Of a DNA stretch of 64,000 bases, positions 1 to 9,348 are shown piece after piece (position 1 is the stretch's first letter; every line of letters begins with the position of its first letter). Both the position numbers and the translations under genes were made by a program. Location of the stretch: positions 186,001 through 250,000 of the forward strand of contig NZ_JAHTMW010000012.1 of assembly GCF_026236535.1 (NCBI RefSeq), given 5' to 3'. Origin of the DNA: Streptomyces sp. SKN60. GTDB taxonomy: Bacteria > Actinomycetota > Actinomycetes > Streptomycetales > Streptomycetaceae. The notes under the pieces were generated by a model, which was given only the letters and a program-made list of their open reading frames with translations, ran no database searches and was not told the DNA's origin.

Positions 1-733
1 TGGGCAGGGCGGGGGCGGCGGGGGCGCTCTCGGCGGCGGCGTGGACGGCGTTGCGCCGGGTGAGGTCGGCGAGCAGTTCCTGCTCGTCGCGGCCGCGCAT
101 GAGGAAGAGGACGAAGGGGTCCTCGTCGAGGAGGCGGGCGGCCTGGTAGCAGAGGGCGGCGGCGTGCTTGCAGGGGTAGCCGTCGTCGGGGCAGGTGCAG
201 TCGGGGACGAGGTCGCCGGGGGCCGGCAGGAGTCCGGTGACGGCCTCCAGGGCGTGCGGCACGTCCTTGTCGAGGAGGGCGGCGATGTGCTCGGGCCGGG
301 CGGCGGCCTTGTCGAGGAAGCGTTCCCAGTCGTCGTCGCCGAGGGTCCGCAGCCGGATCTCCGCGCGGTACGGCCGGGGGCGGCTGCCGTGCACATAGGC
401 GACGACGCGGCCGGGCGTGACGGTGATGGCGTCGACGTGGCCGCGCTGGGCGTAGGCCTTGCCGCGGGCGAGCCGGGCCGGGTCGAGCGCGGTGTCCTCC
501 AGGGCGTCCACCCAGGCGTTGCCCCACCAGGTGGCGGCGAACCGCCCGTCGGGGGCCTCGCGCGGGGCGAGCGGGGGGAAGGTGCGGCGCCGGGCGTCGT
601 GGCGGGGCGCCCCGGCCGTACGGGCGGCCGCGGAGCGGGTACGGGCGCGGGCTCCGGCGCCGGCGAACCGGGCGCGGTCGGCGCGGTCGGGGCGGTCCGG
701 ACGGTCGCCGGGGAGGGTGCCGTGGGGGCTCAT
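1..733 (-). CDS. SWIM zinc finger family protein (3' end outside window)
   Basis: Reading leftward from ATG at 733, the frame stays open to the window edge (244 codons), so the C-terminus is missing. The N-terminal 45 residues are Arg/Ala/Asp-rich and low-complexity. A WWG-NAW motif follows near residue 60, and a SWIM zinc finger (C-T-C, then C-K-H within the segment DCTCPDDGYPCKH) lies near residues 185-197. SWIM domains are predicted to bind DNA or protein through zinc. The ATG overlaps the stop of the upstream SNF2 helicase gene (ATGA), so the two are translationally coupled. SWIM proteins encoded beside a SNF2-type ATPase are a familiar actinobacterial pairing, which suggests a shared nucleic-acid remodelling role. 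The substrate is unknown. The family call is firm; the function is inference. Confidence 0.85.
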   Translation of the reverse strand, partial: MSPHGTLPGDRPDRPDRADRARFAGAGARARTRSAAARTAGAPRHDARRRTFPPLAPREAPDGRFAATWWGNAWVDALEDTALDPARLARGKAYAQRGHVDAITVTPGRVVAYVHGSRPRPYRAEIRLRTLGDDDWERFLDKAAARPEHIAALLDKDVPHALEAVTGLLPAPGDLVPDCTCPDDGYPCKHAAALCYQAARLLDEDPFVLFLMRGRDEQELLADLTRRNAVHAAAESAPAAPALP

Positions 734-3666
734 GCGGGCCTCCTCAGGGACACCAGGTCGGCGAGCTCGCGGTCGGTGAGTTCGGTGAGGGCGGCCTCTC
801 CGCTGCCGAGGACGGCGTCGGCGAGGGCCCGCTTGGCGCGGAGCATCTCGGCGATGCTGTCCTCGACGGTGCCCTCGGCGACCAGCCGGTGGACCTGGAC
901 CGGCTGGGTCTGGCCGATCCGGTAGGCGCGGTCGGTGGCCTGTTCCTCGACGGCCGGGTTCCACCAGCGGTCGTAGTGCACGACATGGCCGGCCCGGGTG
1001 AGGTTGAGGCCGGTGCCGGCGGCCTTGAGGGAGAGCAGGAAGACGGGGACCTCGCCGGCCTGGAAGCGGTCGACCATCCGCTCGCGCTCGGCGACCGGCG
1101 TGCCGCCGTGCAGCAGCTGGGTGGGGACGCCCCGGGCGGCCAGGTGGTCCTCCAGGAGCCGGGCCATCGACACGTACTGGGTGAAGACGAGCACGGCGCC
1201 GTCCTCGGTGAGGATCGTGTCGACGAGCTCGTCGAGCAGGGCGAGTTTGCCGGAGCGGCCGGCGAGCCGGAGCCGGCCGGTCGCGGCGCGCGCACCGGAG
1301 CCGGGGGCGCGTTCCTTGAGGTAGAGGGCGGGGTGGTCGCAGATCTGCTTGAGCGAGGTCAGCAGTTTCATGATCAGGCCGCGCCGGGCCATGCCCTCGG
1401 CGCCCTCGATCTGCGCCATGGTCTCGCGCACCACCGCCTCGTAGAGCGAGGCCTGTTCGCGGGTGAGGGCCACCGGGTGGTCGGACTCGGTCTTGGGCGG
1501 CAGCTCGGGGACGATGCCGGGGTCGGACTTGCGGCGGCGCAGCAGGAACGGGCGGACCAGCCGGGCCAGGCGCGCGACCGCCTCCTCGTTCTCGATCTCG
1601 TCGGTGTTCTCCACGGCGCGGGCGTGCCGGGAGCGGAAGGCCTTCAGGGGGCCGAGGAGGCCGGGGGTGGTCCAGTCGAGCAGGGCCCACAGCTCGGACA
1701 GGTTGTTCTCGACGGGGGTGCCGGTGAGCGCGACCCGGGCGGGGGCGGGCACGGTGCGCAGCGCCTTGGCGGTGGCGGAGAACGGGTTCTTGACGTGCTG
1801 GGCCTCGTCGGCGACGACCATGCCCCAGTCCCGCTCGGCGAGCCGGTCGGCGCTGGTGCGCAGGGTGCCGTAGGTGGTGAGGACGAAGCCGCCGTCGACT
1901 CCGTCGAGGCTGCGGTCGGGGCCGTGGAAGCGGCGGACCGGGACGCCGGGGGCGAAGCGCTGGATCTCGCGCTGCCAGTTGCCGAGGAGCGAGGCGGGGC
2001 AGACGACGAGGGTGGGCGCGGTGCGGGCGCGCCGCAGGTGCAGGGCGATGAGGGTGACGGTCTTGCCGAGGCCCATGTCGTCGGCGAGGCAGCCGCCGAG
2101 GCCGAGCGAGGTCATGAGGTCGAGCCAGGCGAGGCCGCGCAGCTGGTAGTCGCGCAGGGTGGCGTCGAGTCCGGGCGGCGGGGGCACGTCCTCGGGGCCG
2201 GCGTGCAGCCGGTCGCGCAGCGCCGCGAGGGCGCCGACGGGGACGGCGGGGACGGTCTCGCCGTCGACCTCGGCGGTGCCGGTGAGGGCGACGGCGAGCG
2301 CGTCGACCGGCTGCAGCAGGCCGAGTTCGCGCTTGCGGGCCTTGCGGACGAGGTCGGGGTCGACGACCACCCACTGGTCGCGCAGCCGCACCACGGGCCG
2401 GTGGGCCTCGGCGAGGGCGTCCATCTCGCGGGCGGTGAGCGGGTCGCCGTCGAGGGCGAGCTGCCAGTTGAACCGCAGCAGCTCGGCGCTGTCGAGGAAG
2501 CCGGTGCCGTCGGTCGCGGAGCCGGGCGCGGCGCGGTCGGGGCGGACGACGGCGGAGGCGGTGAGGGAGCGGGCCAGGTCGCGGGGCCAGTGGACGGCGA
2601 CCCCGGCGTCGGCGAGCCGGGCCGCGGCCGGGCCGAGGAGCTCGTACAGCTCGTCCTCGGTCACCGGCATCACGTCGGGCACCTGCCGTTCGAGGAGGCG
2701 GCCGAGCGGCGGCCAGACGCGGGCGGCGCGGCGCAGTGCGAGCACGGCGTCGACGCGGGCCCGCGGACCGAAGCGCTCGTCGCCCTCGCCGGCCCACAGG
2801 GGGCCGACGTCGATGACGAGGGTGGGGTCGGCGAGGCTGTGCACCTGGAGGAGCGCGGCGGCGGCCTGCCGCACCTCGGTGCCGGTGGCATCGGCGGTGT
2901 CGACGACGTCCTCCGGGCCGGACACGTCGAACAGTTCGAAGGGCGACAGGTCGAGGCGGAGCGAGATCCGCACGCCGGCGTCCATGCCGGCGGCGGCCTC
3001 GGCGGCCCAGGCCCGCGCGCCGGGCAGCCGGCTGGGCTCGCGGGCGGCGAACGGGGCGCCGGCGGCGTGCGGCGCGGCAGGGGTGCGGGGCAGGGTGTCG
3101 GCGACGGCGTCGAGGAAGGCGCGGACCAGGGCCTCGGGCTCGGGCAGCCGGAGCGGCCCGGGGCCGGGGACGGGCGTGGCGTGGGCCTCGTAGGGCATGG
3201 CGGCGGCGATGGCCCGCAGATGGGCGATGTCGTCGGCGTCGAGCGGTCCGGCCCGCCAGGCGTCGTGGTCGTCGGCGGTCAGTCCGGGCAGCAGCCGGCC
3301 GCGGGCGACGAGGTGCAGGGCGTGCAGGGCGGCGGCGCCCCAGCAGGCGGTGGCGGGGTGCGCGGCGGGGTGGTGGCGGGCGGCGACCAGGTGGGGCAGG
3401 GCGTCGGCGACGGGCAGCAGCACCGCGGGTACGGTCCGGGTCCGGGCCCCGGTGCCGTGCCGCCGTACGACGGTGAGCTCGGCCCGCTCGGCGGAGGCGG
3501 GCAGGACCGGGGCTGCTCCGTCGGGTCCGGTGAGGGATCCGGGTCCGGGTCCGGGGCGCTCGCCGGGCAGCGGCCCGCCGTCGGGGGCCCACAGGGCGAT
3601 GCGGCCGTCCCGGGGCAGGGCGGCGGGCAGGAAGACGGCGGCGGCGCCGGCGAGGACTGTGGTCAC
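730..3666 (-). CDS. SNF2/HepA-family DEAD-like helicase (Swi2/Snf2 ATPase)
   Basis: About 978 residues. The start chosen is the GTG at 3666, because a strong GGGAGG ribosome site lies 8-9 bases upstream; an in-frame extension to 4221 runs through the divergent lipoprotein gene and is not credible. The N-terminal half resembles the SNF2-associated region of bacterial HepA proteins. The ATPase core has Walker A DDMGLGKT near residue 528, Walker B DEAQ near 618, and a helicase C domain ending with the conserved TDRAYRIGQ motif near 910. Such enzymes use ATP to translocate on double-stranded DNA and displace bound proteins or stalled polymerase. It overlaps the downstream SWIM gene by four bases. 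The family is secure; the cellular target cannot be read from sequence. Confidence 0.93.
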   Translation of the reverse strand: MTTVLAGAAAVFLPAALPRDGRIALWAPDGGPLPGERPGPGPGSLTGPDGAAPVLPASAERAELTVVRRHGTGARTRTVPAVLLPVADALPHLVAARHHPAAHPATACWGAAALHALHLVARGRLLPGLTADDHDAWRAGPLDADDIAHLRAIAAAMPYEAHATPVPGPGPLRLPEPEALVRAFLDAVADTLPRTPAAPHAAGAPFAAREPSRLPGARAWAAEAAAGMDAGVRISLRLDLSPFELFDVSGPEDVVDTADATGTEVRQAAAALLQVHSLADPTLVIDVGPLWAGEGDERFGPRARVDAVLALRRAARVWPPLGRLLERQVPDVMPVTEDELYELLGPAAARLADAGVAVHWPRDLARSLTASAVVRPDRAAPGSATDGTGFLDSAELLRFNWQLALDGDPLTAREMDALAEAHRPVVRLRDQWVVVDPDLVRKARKRELGLLQPVDALAVALTGTAEVDGETVPAVPVGALAALRDRLHAGPEDVPPPPGLDATLRDYQLRGLAWLDLMTSLGLGGCLADDMGLGKTVTLIALHLRRARTAPTLVVCPASLLGNWQREIQRFAPGVPVRRFHGPDRSLDGVDGGFVLTTYGTLRTSADRLAERDWGMVVADEAQHVKNPFSATAKALRTVPAPARVALTGTPVENNLSELWALLDWTTPGLLGPLKAFRSRHARAVENTDEIENEEAVARLARLVRPFLLRRRKSDPGIVPELPPKTESDHPVALTREQASLYEAVVRETMAQIEGAEGMARRGLIMKLLTSLKQICDHPALYLKERAPGSGARAATGRLRLAGRSGKLALLDELVDTILTEDGAVLVFTQYVSMARLLEDHLAARGVPTQLLHGGTPVAERERMVDRFQAGEVPVFLLSLKAAGTGLNLTRAGHVVHYDRWWNPAVEEQATDRAYRIGQTQPVQVHRLVAEGTVEDSIAEMLRAKRALADAVLGSGEAALTELTDRELADLVSLRRPA

Positions 3667-3888
3667 GGCGCTGCTCACCTCCCGTTCCGTGCTCCGTGCT
3701 CCGTCTTCCGTGACGGATTCCGACTGGACCTCCGACCTTACGGGTGGGGTCTGACAACGGCCGCGCGCCACGGTCCGCGGCGGGCTCCCCCGACCGGCCC
3801 AACCGGACATGACACCCGGCCCGGGAGGCGGCAGGGTGACGGAGAACAGGCCTCGGCCGCCCACGCCCGACAGACGAGGAATCCCGCC

Positions 3889-4224
3889 ATGTCCCTTCAC
3901 CGGCGTCTCTCCATCGCCAGCGGGGCCGCCCTGCTCACGTTCGCCCTCGCGGGCTGCTCGGGTCTCGGCCGCACCATGGTGGGCACGCTCAACTACGAGA
4001 CGGGGCGCGAGGTCGTGGTGAGGGTGACCAGCCCTTCGGTGAACGGCTGTCACCGGCTCGCGCCGTCGGGCGCGACCAGGGTGGAGAACGCGACGCTGGT
4101 GGACATCCAGCTCTACCGGACGCTGGACTGCAAGGGCAAGGACCCCATCTATCTGGCGACCCGGACGGCGGACGAGATCGTGCCGGGCACCCTGCCCTGG
4201 CGCAGCTACAGCGTCATCCACTGA
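3889..4224 (+). CDS. small putative lipoprotein, unknown function
   Basis: 111 residues with a GAGGA ribosome site before the ATG. The N-terminus is a short basic stretch, a hydrophobic core and a lipobox LAGC (Cys about residue 24), so the mature protein should be lipid-anchored on the outer face of the membrane. The mature part is about 88 residues with two further Cys, which may form a disulfide. I recognise no domain. It is transcribed away from the SNF2 gene, with 222 bases between them for both promoters, and its last 11 bases overlap the convergent methyltransferase gene. Confidence 0.8.
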   Translation: MSLHRRLSIASGAALLTFALAGCSGLGRTMVGTLNYETGREVVVRVTSPSVNGCHRLAPSGATRVENATLVDIQLYRTLDCKGKDPIYLATRTADEIVPGTLPWRSYSVIH

Positions 4225-4945
4225 CCCCCGGGACGGGCCGGGCGAGCACCCAGGTGCCGTCGTCGGTGAGGTAGCGCTCGACGGCGAGTCCGGCCTCAGC
4301 GAGGTGTCCCTCGAAGGCCTCGGGGCTGAGCCGGCGGGACAGGAAGGTCTGGGTCCAGCGGGCGTCCGGGAAGACGTATTCGCACAGCACCCGGTCGACG
4401 CCGTCGCCGACGGGGTCGGTGGCCGCGATCCGCACCGTGTAGCCGGCGGGGTCGTGCCGCTCGCGCGGCACGTCGTCGTGGTAGCCGGGGCCCTCGCGCT
4501 GGACGAGGACGTGCCCGTCGTCCTTCACGTGCCGCCGGCAGGTCTCCAGGAGGCCCTGCCGGGTGCGGTGGTCGGCGGTGTGGACGAGGAACGAGCCGAG
4601 CACGACGGCGTCGAACCGCCTCGGCAGCCGCAGCTCCTCGATGGGGCTGAGCACGGTCTCGACGTCCGGGGCGCGCTCGCCGACGACGGCGAGCATCTCG
4701 GCCGACTCGTCCACGGCGGTCACGGCGAAGCCGCGCTCGGCGAGCGGGACGGTCACCCGGCCCGCGCCGCTGCCCAGCTCGAGGAGGGTGGCGCCGGGCG
4801 GCAGCGCGGCCCCGATCACCTCGGGTTCGGTGCCGACGGCAAGGCGCCGGTAGAGGTCGACGGCGCAGCCGTCCGGGGTGATCGGGCCGGGGCCGGTCCC
4901 GCCGTGTCCGGTGCGCTTCCGGTCCGTGTTCCGTGGTTCGCTCAT
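4214..4945 (-). CDS. class I SAM-dependent methyltransferase
   Basis: About 243 residues from the ATG at 4945 (a GTG nine bases upstream at 4954 is an alternative). The Rossmann SAM-binding motif LLELGSGAGRVTVPLA lies near residues 48-63 and is followed by an acidic turn (AVDES) and a motif-II-like AVVLGSFLVHT stretch. The layout fits the Methyltransf_25/11 group that acts on small molecules. The C-terminal half has several Trp/Phe/Tyr positions likely to shape a substrate pocket, but nothing identifies the acceptor. The gene stands alone: convergent with the lipoprotein and divergent from the DUF6343 gene. Confidence 0.85.
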   Translation of the reverse strand: MSEPRNTDRKRTGHGGTGPGPITPDGCAVDLYRRLAVGTEPEVIGAALPPGATLLELGSGAGRVTVPLAERGFAVTAVDESAEMLAVVGERAPDVETVLSPIEELRLPRRFDAVVLGSFLVHTADHRTRQGLLETCRRHVKDDGHVLVQREGPGYHDDVPRERHDPAGYTVRIAATDPVGDGVDRVLCEYVFPDARWTQTFLSRRLSPEAFEGHLAEAGLAVERYLTDDGTWVLARPVPGVSG

Positions 4946-5034
4946 GCCTGTCACGTCCTCTCGACGCCCGTCGGTCCTCGGGTGGGATCCTGGAAAGTGC
5001 CCGAGGGGTTCACCTCACCCGGGAGATGTGAGTC

Positions 5035-5316
5035 ATGCGTACGGGGAGTGAACCGGCGACCGCGCGCAGTGCGCTGCGGCTGCGGTTCTGGCTGAGCCTG
5101 TGGGGTGTCCTGTGGGCCGGCTTCGGTACGACGGTGTTCTCGCTGGTCGAACGGCCCGGCTGGGCGGCGGCGTGCGGGGTGCTGTTCGTGGTGGCGGCCG
5201 TCGATCTCGTCATGGTCGCCCACCACATCCGGCAGGGCCCGCACTGGCAGCCGGGGCGTGACATCCCGCCGTACGAGCCCGATCACGGCGGCCGCGGCCG
5301 CGGCCGCGGTCGCTGA
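5035..5316 (+). CDS. DUF6343 family small membrane protein
   Basis: 93 residues, with a GGGAGATGTGAG ribosome site. Two hydrophobic helices (about residues 17-37 and 45-63) are followed by the conserved HHIRQGPHWQPGRD-IPPYEPD stretch typical of this Streptomyces family. The tail ends in an RGRGRGR run encoded by repeated GGCCGC hexamers, so its length may vary between strains. I infer two membrane passes. Function is unknown. The gene is isolated, with genes on the other strand on both sides. Confidence 0.8.
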   Translation: MRTGSEPATARSALRLRFWLSLWGVLWAGFGTTVFSLVERPGWAAACGVLFVVAAVDLVMVAHHIRQGPHWQPGRDIPPYEPDHGGRGRGRGR

Positions 5317-5330
5317 GCCGCGTCGCTGTC

Positions 5331-5381
5331 GGCGCACCGGCGGCTCAGGCCCAGGGCGGAGGCGCACCGGCGGTTCAGGCC
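5331..5381. repeat. 21-bp imperfect direct repeat at a gene end
   Basis: GGCGCACCGGCGG-C-TCAGGCC at 5331-5351 recurs with one change at 5361-5381, a 30-base period. The second copy includes the stop codon of the minus-strand TPR gene and the first lies just beyond it, so the 3' end of that gene has been locally duplicated. Confidence 0.75.
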
Positions 5382-5746
5382 TCGGCGGGACCGAACCGGG
5401 CCGCCTCCAGATACTCCGGCTTGGGGTCGAGCGCGGCGGCGAGCCGGAAGTGGCGCAGGGCCTGGGCGGAGCGGCCGGAGCGCTCGAAGGTGCGGGCGAG
5501 TGCGAAGTGGGCGAACGCGTTGTCCGGTTCCCGCTCCAGGACCAGTCCGAACTCGAGCTCGGCCGAGCGGAGTTGGGCGGCGGCGAAGAAGGCACGGGCG
5601 CGCAGCAGGCGGGCCGCGGTGTTCTCGGGGTGGGCGGCGATCACCGAGTCGAGGAGTTTGACCGCGCCTCTCGGGTCCCGGGCGGCGAGCAGCTGCTCGG
5701 CGGCCCGGTAGTCGATGACGTGGGTCTCCGGGGTGCTCTCGGCCAC
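5375..5746 (-). CDS. tetratricopeptide repeat protein
   Basis: 123 residues from a GTG at 5746, preceded by a GAGGGGAAGG ribosome site. The protein is essentially three TPR helix-turn-helix units: a first covering AAEQLLAARDPRGAVKLLDS, a second around AARLLRARAFFAAAQLRSAE, and a third around AFAHFALARTFERSGRSAQA, ending in a short capping helix. There is no signal peptide or catalytic domain, so I infer a cytoplasmic protein-binding scaffold. It lies downstream of coaE on the same strand with a 147-base gap. Streptomyces genomes commonly carry a TPR gene of this size at this locus, but its partner is unknown. Confidence 0.85.
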   Translation of the reverse strand: MAESTPETHVIDYRAAEQLLAARDPRGAVKLLDSVIAAHPENTAARLLRARAFFAAAQLRSAELEFGLVLEREPDNAFAHFALARTFERSGRSAQALRHFRLAAALDPKPEYLEAARFGPAEA

Positions 5747-5893
5747 GGCGTTTCCTTCCCCTCGTTCCGGCGGTTCAACAGCGGGCACGGTGACCGTATT
5801 CCGTCGGGGGGCCGTGGCGCGGGGCCTCCCCTGGTGGGCATTCCTACCCAGTCCGGGGGCACTTGCGACCCGCGGCGCCGTGGCGGATTCCCG

Positions 5894-6499
5894 TCAGCGG
5901 GTGTCCGCGGCGCGCTGCCGGAGCTCTTCCCAGACCTTGCGCACCTGAGGTTCCAGCGCCTCAAGGGGGCCGTCGTTGTCGATGAGCAGGTCGGCGACGG
6001 CCCGGCGCTGGGCGCGGGTGGCCTGGGCGGCCATCCGGGCGCGGGCCTCGTCCTCGGTCATGCCGCGCAGCCGGACCAGGCGGTCGAGCTGGGTCTCGGG
6101 GGCGGCGTCCACGACCACGACGAGATCGTAGAGCGGGGCGAGGCCGTTCTCGGTGAGCAGCGGCACGTCGTGGATCACGACGTCGTCGGGGCCGGCCCGC
6201 CCCTCCAGTTCGGCGGAGCGGGCGCCGACGAGCGGGTGCACGATCGCGTTGAGGGCGGCGAGCCGCTCGGGGTCGTTGAACACGATGGCGCCGAGGCCGG
6301 GCCGATCGAGGGTGCCCTCGGGGGTGAGGACGCCCTCGCCGAACTCGGCGACGATGGCGGCGAGCCCGGGGGTGCCGGGCTCGACGACCTCGCGCGCGAT
6401 CCGGTCGGCGTCGATCAGGACGGCGCCGTACGAGACGAGCAGCCGGGACACTTCGCTCTTGCCGGCGCCGATACCGCCGGTCAGGCCCACCTTCAGCAT
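5894..6499 (-). CDS. coaE: dephospho-CoA kinase
   Basis: 201 residues, the usual length for CoaE. It catalyses the last step of coenzyme A synthesis, phosphorylating the 3'-hydroxyl of dephospho-CoA with ATP in the cytoplasm. The P-loop GGIGAGKS is at residues 8-15; the conserved [16 protein letters not shown] segment and the IVHPLV and [11 protein letters not shown] motifs follow in family order. The start is the ATG just before LKVGLTGG, which fits the universal family N-terminus; a longer frame to 6667 would add 56 unrelated residues. It follows the PAC2-family gene by 31 bases on the same strand, so both may share a transcript. Confidence 0.97.
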   Translation of the reverse strand: MLKVGLTGGIGAGKSEVSRLLVSYGAVLIDADRIAREVVEPGTPGLAAIVAEFGEGVLTPEGTLDRPGLGAIVFNDPERLAALNAIVHPLVGARSAELEGRAGPDDVVIHDVPLLTENGLAPLYDLVVVVDAAPETQLDRLVRLRGMTEDEARARMAAQATRAQRRAVADLLIDNDGPLEALEPQVRKVWEELRQRAADTR

Positions 6500-6530
6500 G
6501 AGCGGCAGCTTAGATCCCGCGGTCCGCCCG

Positions 6531-7469
6531 CTACGCGTCGCCCTCCCGTTCGGCGAGGAAGCGCTCGAACTCGCGGCCCAGCTCGTCGGCGGAGGGCAGG
6601 TCGACGGGCTCGGCGACCAGGCTGCCGCGGGTCTCGGCGCCGGCCACCGCGTCGTACTGGTGCTCAAGGCCCTGGACCAGGGCGACCAGTTCCTCGTCGC
6701 CCTCGCCGATCTGGCGGTCGATCTCGGTCTGGGTGCGGCGGGCCTCGGTGCGCAGGGCGTGCGCGACGCCGGGCAGGACCAGGCCAGTGGCGGCGGTGAC
6801 CGCCTCCAGGGCGGTGAGGGCGGCGTCCGGATACGGGGAGCGGGCCACGTAGTGCGGGACGTGGGCGGCGACGCCGAGGGTGTCGAAGCCGGCCTCGCCG
6901 AGGCGGAACTCGATGAGGGACTCGGCGCTGCCGGGCACCTGGGCCTCGTCGAAGGGGCTGCGGTGGCCGGGCATGAGGTCGACGCGGTTGCCGTGCGGGG
7001 TGAGGCCGACCGGTCGGGTGTGCGGGACGCCCATGGGGATGCCGTGGAAGTTCACGGCGAGGCGCACGCCGAGGCGCTCGACGATCTGGCCCACGGCGGC
7101 GGCGAAGCGCTCCCACTCGACGTCCGGCTCGGGGCCGGAGAGCAGCAGGAAGGGGGCGCCGGTGGCGTCCTGGACGAGGTGCACCTCGATCGCCGGGGTC
7201 TCGTAGGAGGTCCAGCGGTCGCGGCGGAAGGTCAGCAGCGGGCGGCGGGCGCGGTAGTCCACCAGACGGTCGTGGTCGAAGCGGGCCACGGGCTGGTGGG
7301 GCAGCGTGTCGAGCAGGCGCGTGACGATCTGCTCGCCGGTCTCGCCGGCGTCGATGTAGCCGTCGAAGTGGTAGAGCATGACCAGTCCGGCCGACTCCTG
7401 GGCCAGGGCCAGGTCGACGACGGCCAGGCCCTTCTGGTCCCATTCGTACAAATCCTGGGGATCAAGCAC
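6531..7469 (-). CDS. PAC2 family protein (proteasome-assembly-chaperone-like)
   Basis: About 312 residues from the GTG at 7469, chosen because a GAGGAG site sits eight bases upstream and homologues as I remember them begin [10 protein letters not shown]. The PAC2 domain is recognisable from the [13 protein letters not shown] motif near residue 36 and the [14 protein letters not shown] loop near 150. In eukaryotes and archaea PAC2-type proteins help assemble proteasomes; actinobacteria have 20S proteasomes, but the bacterial role is unproven. The C-terminal 70 residues form a charged helical region ([15 protein letters not shown]). It lies between rpsA, separated by a terminator, and coaE. Confidence 0.88.
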   Translation of the reverse strand: MLDPQDLYEWDQKGLAVVDLALAQESAGLVMLYHFDGYIDAGETGEQIVTRLLDTLPHQPVARFDHDRLVDYRARRPLLTFRRDRWTSYETPAIEVHLVQDATGAPFLLLSGPEPDVEWERFAAAVGQIVERLGVRLAVNFHGIPMGVPHTRPVGLTPHGNRVDLMPGHRSPFDEAQVPGSAESLIEFRLGEAGFDTLGVAAHVPHYVARSPYPDAALTALEAVTAATGLVLPGVAHALRTEARRTQTEIDRQIGEGDEELVALVQGLEHQYDAVAGAETRGSLVAEPVDLPSADELGREFERFLAEREGDA

Positions 7470-7581
7470 GATTTCCGCTCCTCCTCGGTTCTCCTGGGTC
7501 AACACCCTCCGCTCCGCGCCCATTCCCGTTCTCGCGATCACGCCGAGGTCGGTGCGCGTTTTCGCGCCGAGGAGAAACGAA

Positions 7582-7615
7582 CGAGGCCCGCCTCCCCGGA
7601 GGGAGACGGGCCTCG
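7582..7615 (-). terminator. rpsA terminator hairpin
   Basis: Perfect outer stem of nine bases, CGAGGCCCG (7582-7590) with CGGGCCTCG (7607-7615). The intervening bases also pair (CTCCC with GGGAG) around a CGGA loop. It lies just after the rpsA stop and before the PAC2 gene, so it should end the rpsA transcript. Confidence 0.8.
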
Positions 7616-7648
7616 ACGCTAGCTACTGGAGCTCAGCGGTGAGCCGAT

Positions 7649-9151
7649 TCAGCTCTGGCCGCCGGCCAGCTTCTCGCGGAGGGCAGCCAGGGCCTCGTCC
7701 GACGCCAGGGCGCCGGAGTTGTCGTCCGACTCCGAGGAGTACGAACCACCGGAGACGCCCGCCGGGGCACCGGCCGGAGCGGCGGCGCCACCCTCGGCAG
7801 CGGCGGCCTCGTCGGCCTCGCGGGACTTGATGACCTGAGCCTGGTGCTGCTCGAAGCGCTGCTGCGCCTCGGCGTACTGGGTCTCCCAGGCCTCGCGCTG
7901 GGTCTCGTAGCCCTCGAGCCAGTCGTTGGTCTCGGGGTCGAAGCCCTCGGGGTAGATGTAGTTGCCCTGGTCGTCGTAGGACGCGGCCATGCCGTACAGG
8001 GTCGGGTCGAACTCGACCGAGGCCGGGTCGGCACCGAAGGACTCGTTGGCCTGCTTCAGCGAGAGGCTGATGCGACGACGCTCGAGGTCGATGTCGATGA
8101 CCTTGACGAAGATCTCGTCGTTGACCTGGACGACCTGCTCCGGGATCTCCACGTGGCGCTCGGCCAGCTCGGAGATGTGGACCAGACCCTCGATGCCCTC
8201 GTCCACGCGGACGAACGCACCGAACGGAACCAGCTTGGTGACCTTACCCGGAACGACCTGGCCGATCTGGTGGGTACGGGCGAACTGCTGCCACGGGTCC
8301 TCCTGGGTCGCCTTCAGCGACAGGGAGACGCGCTCGCGGTCCATGTCCACGTCGAGAACCTCGACGGTGACCTCCTGGCCGACCTCGACAACCTCGGACG
8401 GGTGGTCGATGTGCTTCCAGGACAGCTCGGAGACGTGCACCAGGCCGTCGACGCCACCCAGGTCCACGAAGGCACCGAAGTTGACGATGGAGGACACGAC
8501 GCCGGAGCGGACCTGACCCTTCTGGAGGGTCGTGAGGAAGGTCTGGCGGACCTCGGACTGGGTCTGCTCGAGCCAGGCGCGGCGGGACAGGACCACGTTG
8601 TTGCGGTTCTTGTCCAGCTCGATGATCTTCGCCTCGAGCTCCTTGCCCACGTAGGGCTGGAGGTCGCGGACGCGACGCATCTCGACCAGGGAGGCCGGGA
8701 GGAAGCCGCGGAGGCCGATGTCGAGGATGAGACCACCCTTGACGACCTCGATGACGGTACCGGTGACGATGCCGTCCTCTTCCTTGATCTTCTCGATGGT
8801 GCCCCAGGCACGCTCGTACTGGGCGCGCTTCTTCGAGAGGATCAGGCGGCCTTCCTTGTCCTCCTTCTGGAGAACCAGGGCCTCGATCTCGTCGCCGACC
8901 TTGACGACCTCGTTGGGGTCGACGTCGTGCTTGATCGAGAGCTCGCGGCTCGGGATGACACCTTCGGTCTTGTAACCGATGTCGAGCAGGACCTCGTCCC
9001 GGTCGACCTTCACGATGACGCCGTCGACGATGTCGCCGTCGTTGAAGTACTTGATCGTCTCGTCGATCGCGGCGAGGAAGGCTTCCTCGTTACCGATGTC
9101 GTTGACCGCAACCTGCGGGGTGGTGGCGGTGGTCTCGGTGCTGCTCGTCAT
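7649..9151 (-). CDS. rpsA: 30S ribosomal protein S1
   Basis: 500 residues. S1 binds mRNA near the ribosome site and helps load it onto the 30S subunit. Four S1/OB-fold repeats are visible at about residues 38-105, 123-190, 208-278 and 295-365, the last two marked by FGAFVDLGGVDGLVHVSELS and FGAFVRVDEGIEGLVHISEL. This four-repeat form with an acidic, Ala/Gly/Ser-rich tail is typical of actinobacteria, shorter than the six-repeat E. coli protein. The start ATG at 9151 precedes TSSTETTATTPQV. Codon use is strongly biased, as expected of a highly expressed gene. It has its own promoter and terminator, and a leader of about 190 bases. Confidence 0.98.
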   Translation of the reverse strand: MTSSTETTATTPQVAVNDIGNEEAFLAAIDETIKYFNDGDIVDGVIVKVDRDEVLLDIGYKTEGVIPSRELSIKHDVDPNEVVKVGDEIEALVLQKEDKEGRLILSKKRAQYERAWGTIEKIKEEDGIVTGTVIEVVKGGLILDIGLRGFLPASLVEMRRVRDLQPYVGKELEAKIIELDKNRNNVVLSRRAWLEQTQSEVRQTFLTTLQKGQVRSGVVSSIVNFGAFVDLGGVDGLVHVSELSWKHIDHPSEVVEVGQEVTVEVLDVDMDRERVSLSLKATQEDPWQQFARTHQIGQVVPGKVTKLVPFGAFVRVDEGIEGLVHISELAERHVEIPEQVVQVNDEIFVKVIDIDLERRRISLSLKQANESFGADPASVEFDPTLYGMAASYDDQGNYIYPEGFDPETNDWLEGYETQREAWETQYAEAQQRFEQHQAQVIKSREADEAAAAEGGAAAPAGAPAGVSGGSYSSESDDNSGALASDEALAALREKLAGGQS

Positions 9152-9342
9152 GTGGGAAAGGGCTCCGGTTACGGACAGAAAGTCGTAGGTACTGCTACGC
9201 CGAGAGCCCGTATCGCACTGAAGAAGCCGGACAGCCAATGAAGCGCCGGTCCCGTCGAACGGGGGGCGCCTCGAAAACCGAGGGGACTGCAACAGGTGCG
9301 AGCGCGGCCTGCTCCGTCTGAGGCGCGCAGGCCCGCAGCGCA
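9152..9342 (-). other. rpsA 5' leader (predicted untranslated)
   Basis: If transcription starts about 7 bases after the -10 box at 9349-9354, the rpsA message carries some 190 untranslated bases. No gene is visible here; short frames on both strands lack ribosome sites. A long leader on a ribosomal-protein gene suggests post-transcriptional control. In E. coli, S1 represses its own translation through leader structure. Whether that holds here is inference. Confidence 0.5.
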
Positions 9343-9348
9343 ACCTTT

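Noticed and set aside
889-3880. Long plus-strand frame over the SNF2 gene
   Set aside because: It is antisense shadow of the helicase; only its last 112 codons (the lipoprotein gene from 3889) are real.
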